This document shows, in pieces, positions 4,969 to 6,293 of a stretch of 6,293 nucleotides of DNA. Below the pieces are notes generated by a model. That model was not told the origin of the DNA and did no database searches. It saw only the letters and a list, made by a program, of their open reading frames with translations. Numbering within the stretch: position 1 is the stretch's first letter; the number at the start of each line of letters is the position of its first letter. The stretch comes from Actinomycetales bacterium (GTDB lineage Bacteria > Actinomycetota > Actinomycetes > S36-B12), in NCBI GenBank assembly GCA_017849335.1, contig JAFIHP010000275.1, positions 1 through 6,293 on the forward strand. The letters run 5' to 3'. Made by a program: the position numbers and the translations under genes.

Positions 4969-6159
4969 GTGAACCCGAACGCGATACGTCGCCGGGGCCC
5001 CGTCAACGACGCGCCGGTCCGGGAGGCGGCCTGTCGCGTTCTGGTCGAACAGGGCTGGGGGCGCTTCACCATCGCCCGGGTGGCCGCCGAGCTCGGTCGC
5101 TCGGCGCGCACGGTGACCGAGCGCGCCGGCAGCCCGGTGGAGCTCGCGGCCCAGCTGGCGACGTCGGTCGCGGCGGTGGAGCTCCTGGACCGATGCACCG
5201 ACCTCGTCGGAGCGTGGCTGCTGAGCCGTGACGTGGGCGACCCGGCGCCGCTCGTGCGCGCCCTCCGGCGCACGGCGCGCTGGCAGGGCAGCGAGGGCGC
5301 TCGGGTGCTCGCGGAGCTGGTCGTCGTCGCGCACTTCGTCGACGAGGTCGGGCAGGCCCTGGCCGAGTCGACGCGCTCCCCGCTCCGCGCCATGCACGCC
5401 CTGCCGGGCGGCGACGGCGCGGTGCCGTCCCTCATCGCGATGTCCGTGGGACTCGCCATGTCGGCGCGGGCGCCGCGAGCCGGCCTGCTGCTCGACGTCG
5501 GAGCGTTCGACAGCTACGCCTCCGCCTGCGTGACCGGCGACCGGTCGGTCCCGCTTCCGTTCGCCCCGGCCGACCACATGGACCGCGTCCCCACTCTCGA
5601 TGCGGATCCGGTGATCAACGCGCTCCTGAACCAGATGCTGTCGTCCGTGGGACGTCGGGGCTACGACGGCACGCGGATCAAGGACGTCGCGGCGGAGGTC
5701 GGGGTCAGCGAAGGCTTCGTGTTCAGCCGCTACCCCACGAAGGCCGACCTTCTCGCAGCGGCGCTGGCCCACCACGACGAGGCCGGCTTCGCCCTCAACG
5801 AGGCGTACGTGCGCGGCCTCGAGGCGGACCACGGGCGAGGCGTCGCGAACGCCGTGATGCTGCGCGAGTCGCTGCGCCCGGGCCGAGAGGTCGGGCGAGC
5901 GCGCGTGCTGGAGTTCGCACGGATGTCGTGGCACGACGCCGCGGGCGCGGACGCGGCACGGACGGCGGCCGACCAGCTCCGCGCGGACCTCCTGGCCGAG
6001 CCCGGCTGGGCCGCGTACGAGACCGAGGCCGAGTTCCATCTCGAGATCGCGCAGTTCGTCGGGGTCCTCACCTTGCCCCTGCTCCTCGAGAACGCCGTCG
6101 ACATCCCGTTCGGCGACGTGACGGTCCCGTGGGACCGCGTCCGGCGCGAGCGCAGCTGA
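4969..6159 (+). CDS. tandem TetR-family transcriptional regulator (two HTH domains in one chain)
   Basis: At 396 residues the product is about twice a normal TetR repressor. The first HTH (about 16-62: REAACRVLVEQGWGRFTIARVAAELGRSARTVTERAG...) keeps the helix framework, but where most members have a Y-x-x-F/Y-like motif it reads TVTERAGS, so it looks degenerate. The second (about 215-265) is canonical: GYDGTRIKDVAAEVGVSEGF then VFSRYPTKADLL. Each HTH is followed by a helical ligand-binding-type region, and both halves end alike (MSVGLAMSARAPRAGLLLDV at 158-177; FVGVLTLPLLLENAVDI at 363-379), consistent with duplication and fusion. The same architecture and length are known in mycobacterial Mce3R (about 400 residues), a repressor of lipid-related genes. 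Orthology is not shown here. The GTG at 4969 has no Shine-Dalgarno but sits 6 nt after TATGAT, implying leaderless translation. It is a single-gene unit ended by a strong terminator. Confidence 0.9.
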   Translation: MNPNAIRRRGPVNDAPVREAACRVLVEQGWGRFTIARVAAELGRSARTVTERAGSPVELAAQLATSVAAVELLDRCTDLVGAWLLSRDVGDPAPLVRALRRTARWQGSEGARVLAELVVVAHFVDEVGQALAESTRSPLRAMHALPGGDGAVPSLIAMSVGLAMSARAPRAGLLLDVGAFDSYASACVTGDRSVPLPFAPADHMDRVPTLDADPVINALLNQMLSSVGRRGYDGTRIKDVAAEVGVSEGFVFSRYPTKADLLAAALAHHDEAGFALNEAYVRGLEADHGRGVANAVMLRESLRPGREVGRARVLEFARMSWHDAAGADAARTAADQLRADLLAEPGWAAYETEAEFHLEIAQFVGVLTLPLLLENAVDIPFGDVTVPWDRVRRERS

Positions 6160-6189
6160 TATGTAGTTCCGTTTGTCAAGCGGGCATGG

Positions 6190-6230
6190 CGAAGCGGCCC
6201 CGTCGTGGATCGGCGGGGCCGCTTCGTTTT
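6190..6230 (+). terminator. strong Rho-independent terminator after the tandem-TetR gene
   Basis: CGAAGCGGCCCCG (6190-6202) pairs perfectly over 13 bp with CGGGGCCGCTTCG (6214-6226). A U·G and two further pairs extend the stem inward to a 5-nt loop, TGGAT (6206-6210). TTTT follows at 6227-6230. It begins 30 nt after the regulator's stop codon. The stem would also form in minus-strand RNA, but without a good T-run on that side, so it mainly serves the plus strand. Confidence 0.9.
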
Positions 6231-6293
6231 CCGTCTCGCGATCGGGCTTGGCGGGCGTGTCTTGCGACGCGCGGTCAGGCTGATATTCGCGGG
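6231..6293. other. 63-nt tail with no assignable gene
   Basis: Downstream of the terminator I see no ribosome site, start codon context or hairpin. Two minus-strand frames stay open to the window edge, and a third has a TGA at 6277-6275. A convergent gene ending here is therefore possible but cannot be shown from this length. Confidence 0.4.

Noticed and set aside
4747..6039. 430-codon open frame on the minus strand opposite the tandem-TetR gene
   Set aside because: The plus frame has two recognisable TetR domains and a matching promoter and terminator. The minus frame has none of these.
1..6293. defence, mobile or secondary-metabolite system
   Set aside because: There is no nuclease, transposase, integrase, toxin-antitoxin pair, CRISPR repeat or biosynthetic core gene. 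The ABM-domain protein alone is not evidence of antibiotic biosynthesis.

Overview
The window is high-GC DNA with GTG starts and short intergenic gaps. The recO-uppS-...-glyS gene order and the protein sequences point to an actinobacterium (Actinomycetota). My best guess is the Nocardioidaceae or a relative, but this rests on gene order and style, not on a search.

Layout: (1) Positions 1-198 on the minus strand hold the N-terminal end of a membrane protein that runs off the left edge. (2) Divergent from it, recO and uppS form a tight plus-strand pair (215-1773) for recombinational repair and polyprenyl carrier synthesis. (3) A 100-nt gap follows, containing an unusually AT-rich, long imperfect palindrome (1802-1860), and then a convergent minus-strand gene for a small three-helix membrane protein (DUF6703-like, 1874-2305). 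(4) Divergent from that gene, an ABM-fold protein and a short phosphoribosyltransferase overlap by 4 nt (2344-3269). (5) glyS (3342-4724), the class II homodimeric-type glycyl-tRNA synthetase, follows with its own short leader. (6) A 244-nt regulatory region (4725-4968) is packed with dyads and a spaced direct repeat. It leads into a 396-residue regulator with two TetR-type DNA-binding domains in one chain (4969-6159), probably translated from a leaderless mRNA. A strong intrinsic terminator (6190-6230) closes that unit.

Most of the window is conserved housekeeping sequence. The part that deserves attention is the tandem-TetR gene and its upstream region. The protein has the architecture known from mycobacterial Mce3R, its N-terminal HTH is degenerate, and its promoter region carries an 18-bp perfect-arm dyad, a 64-bp-spaced direct repeat and further dyads in the promoter spacer. 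No partner operon lies inside the window, so its targets are unknown. I see no tRNA, rRNA, CRISPR array, insertion sequence or phage gene.
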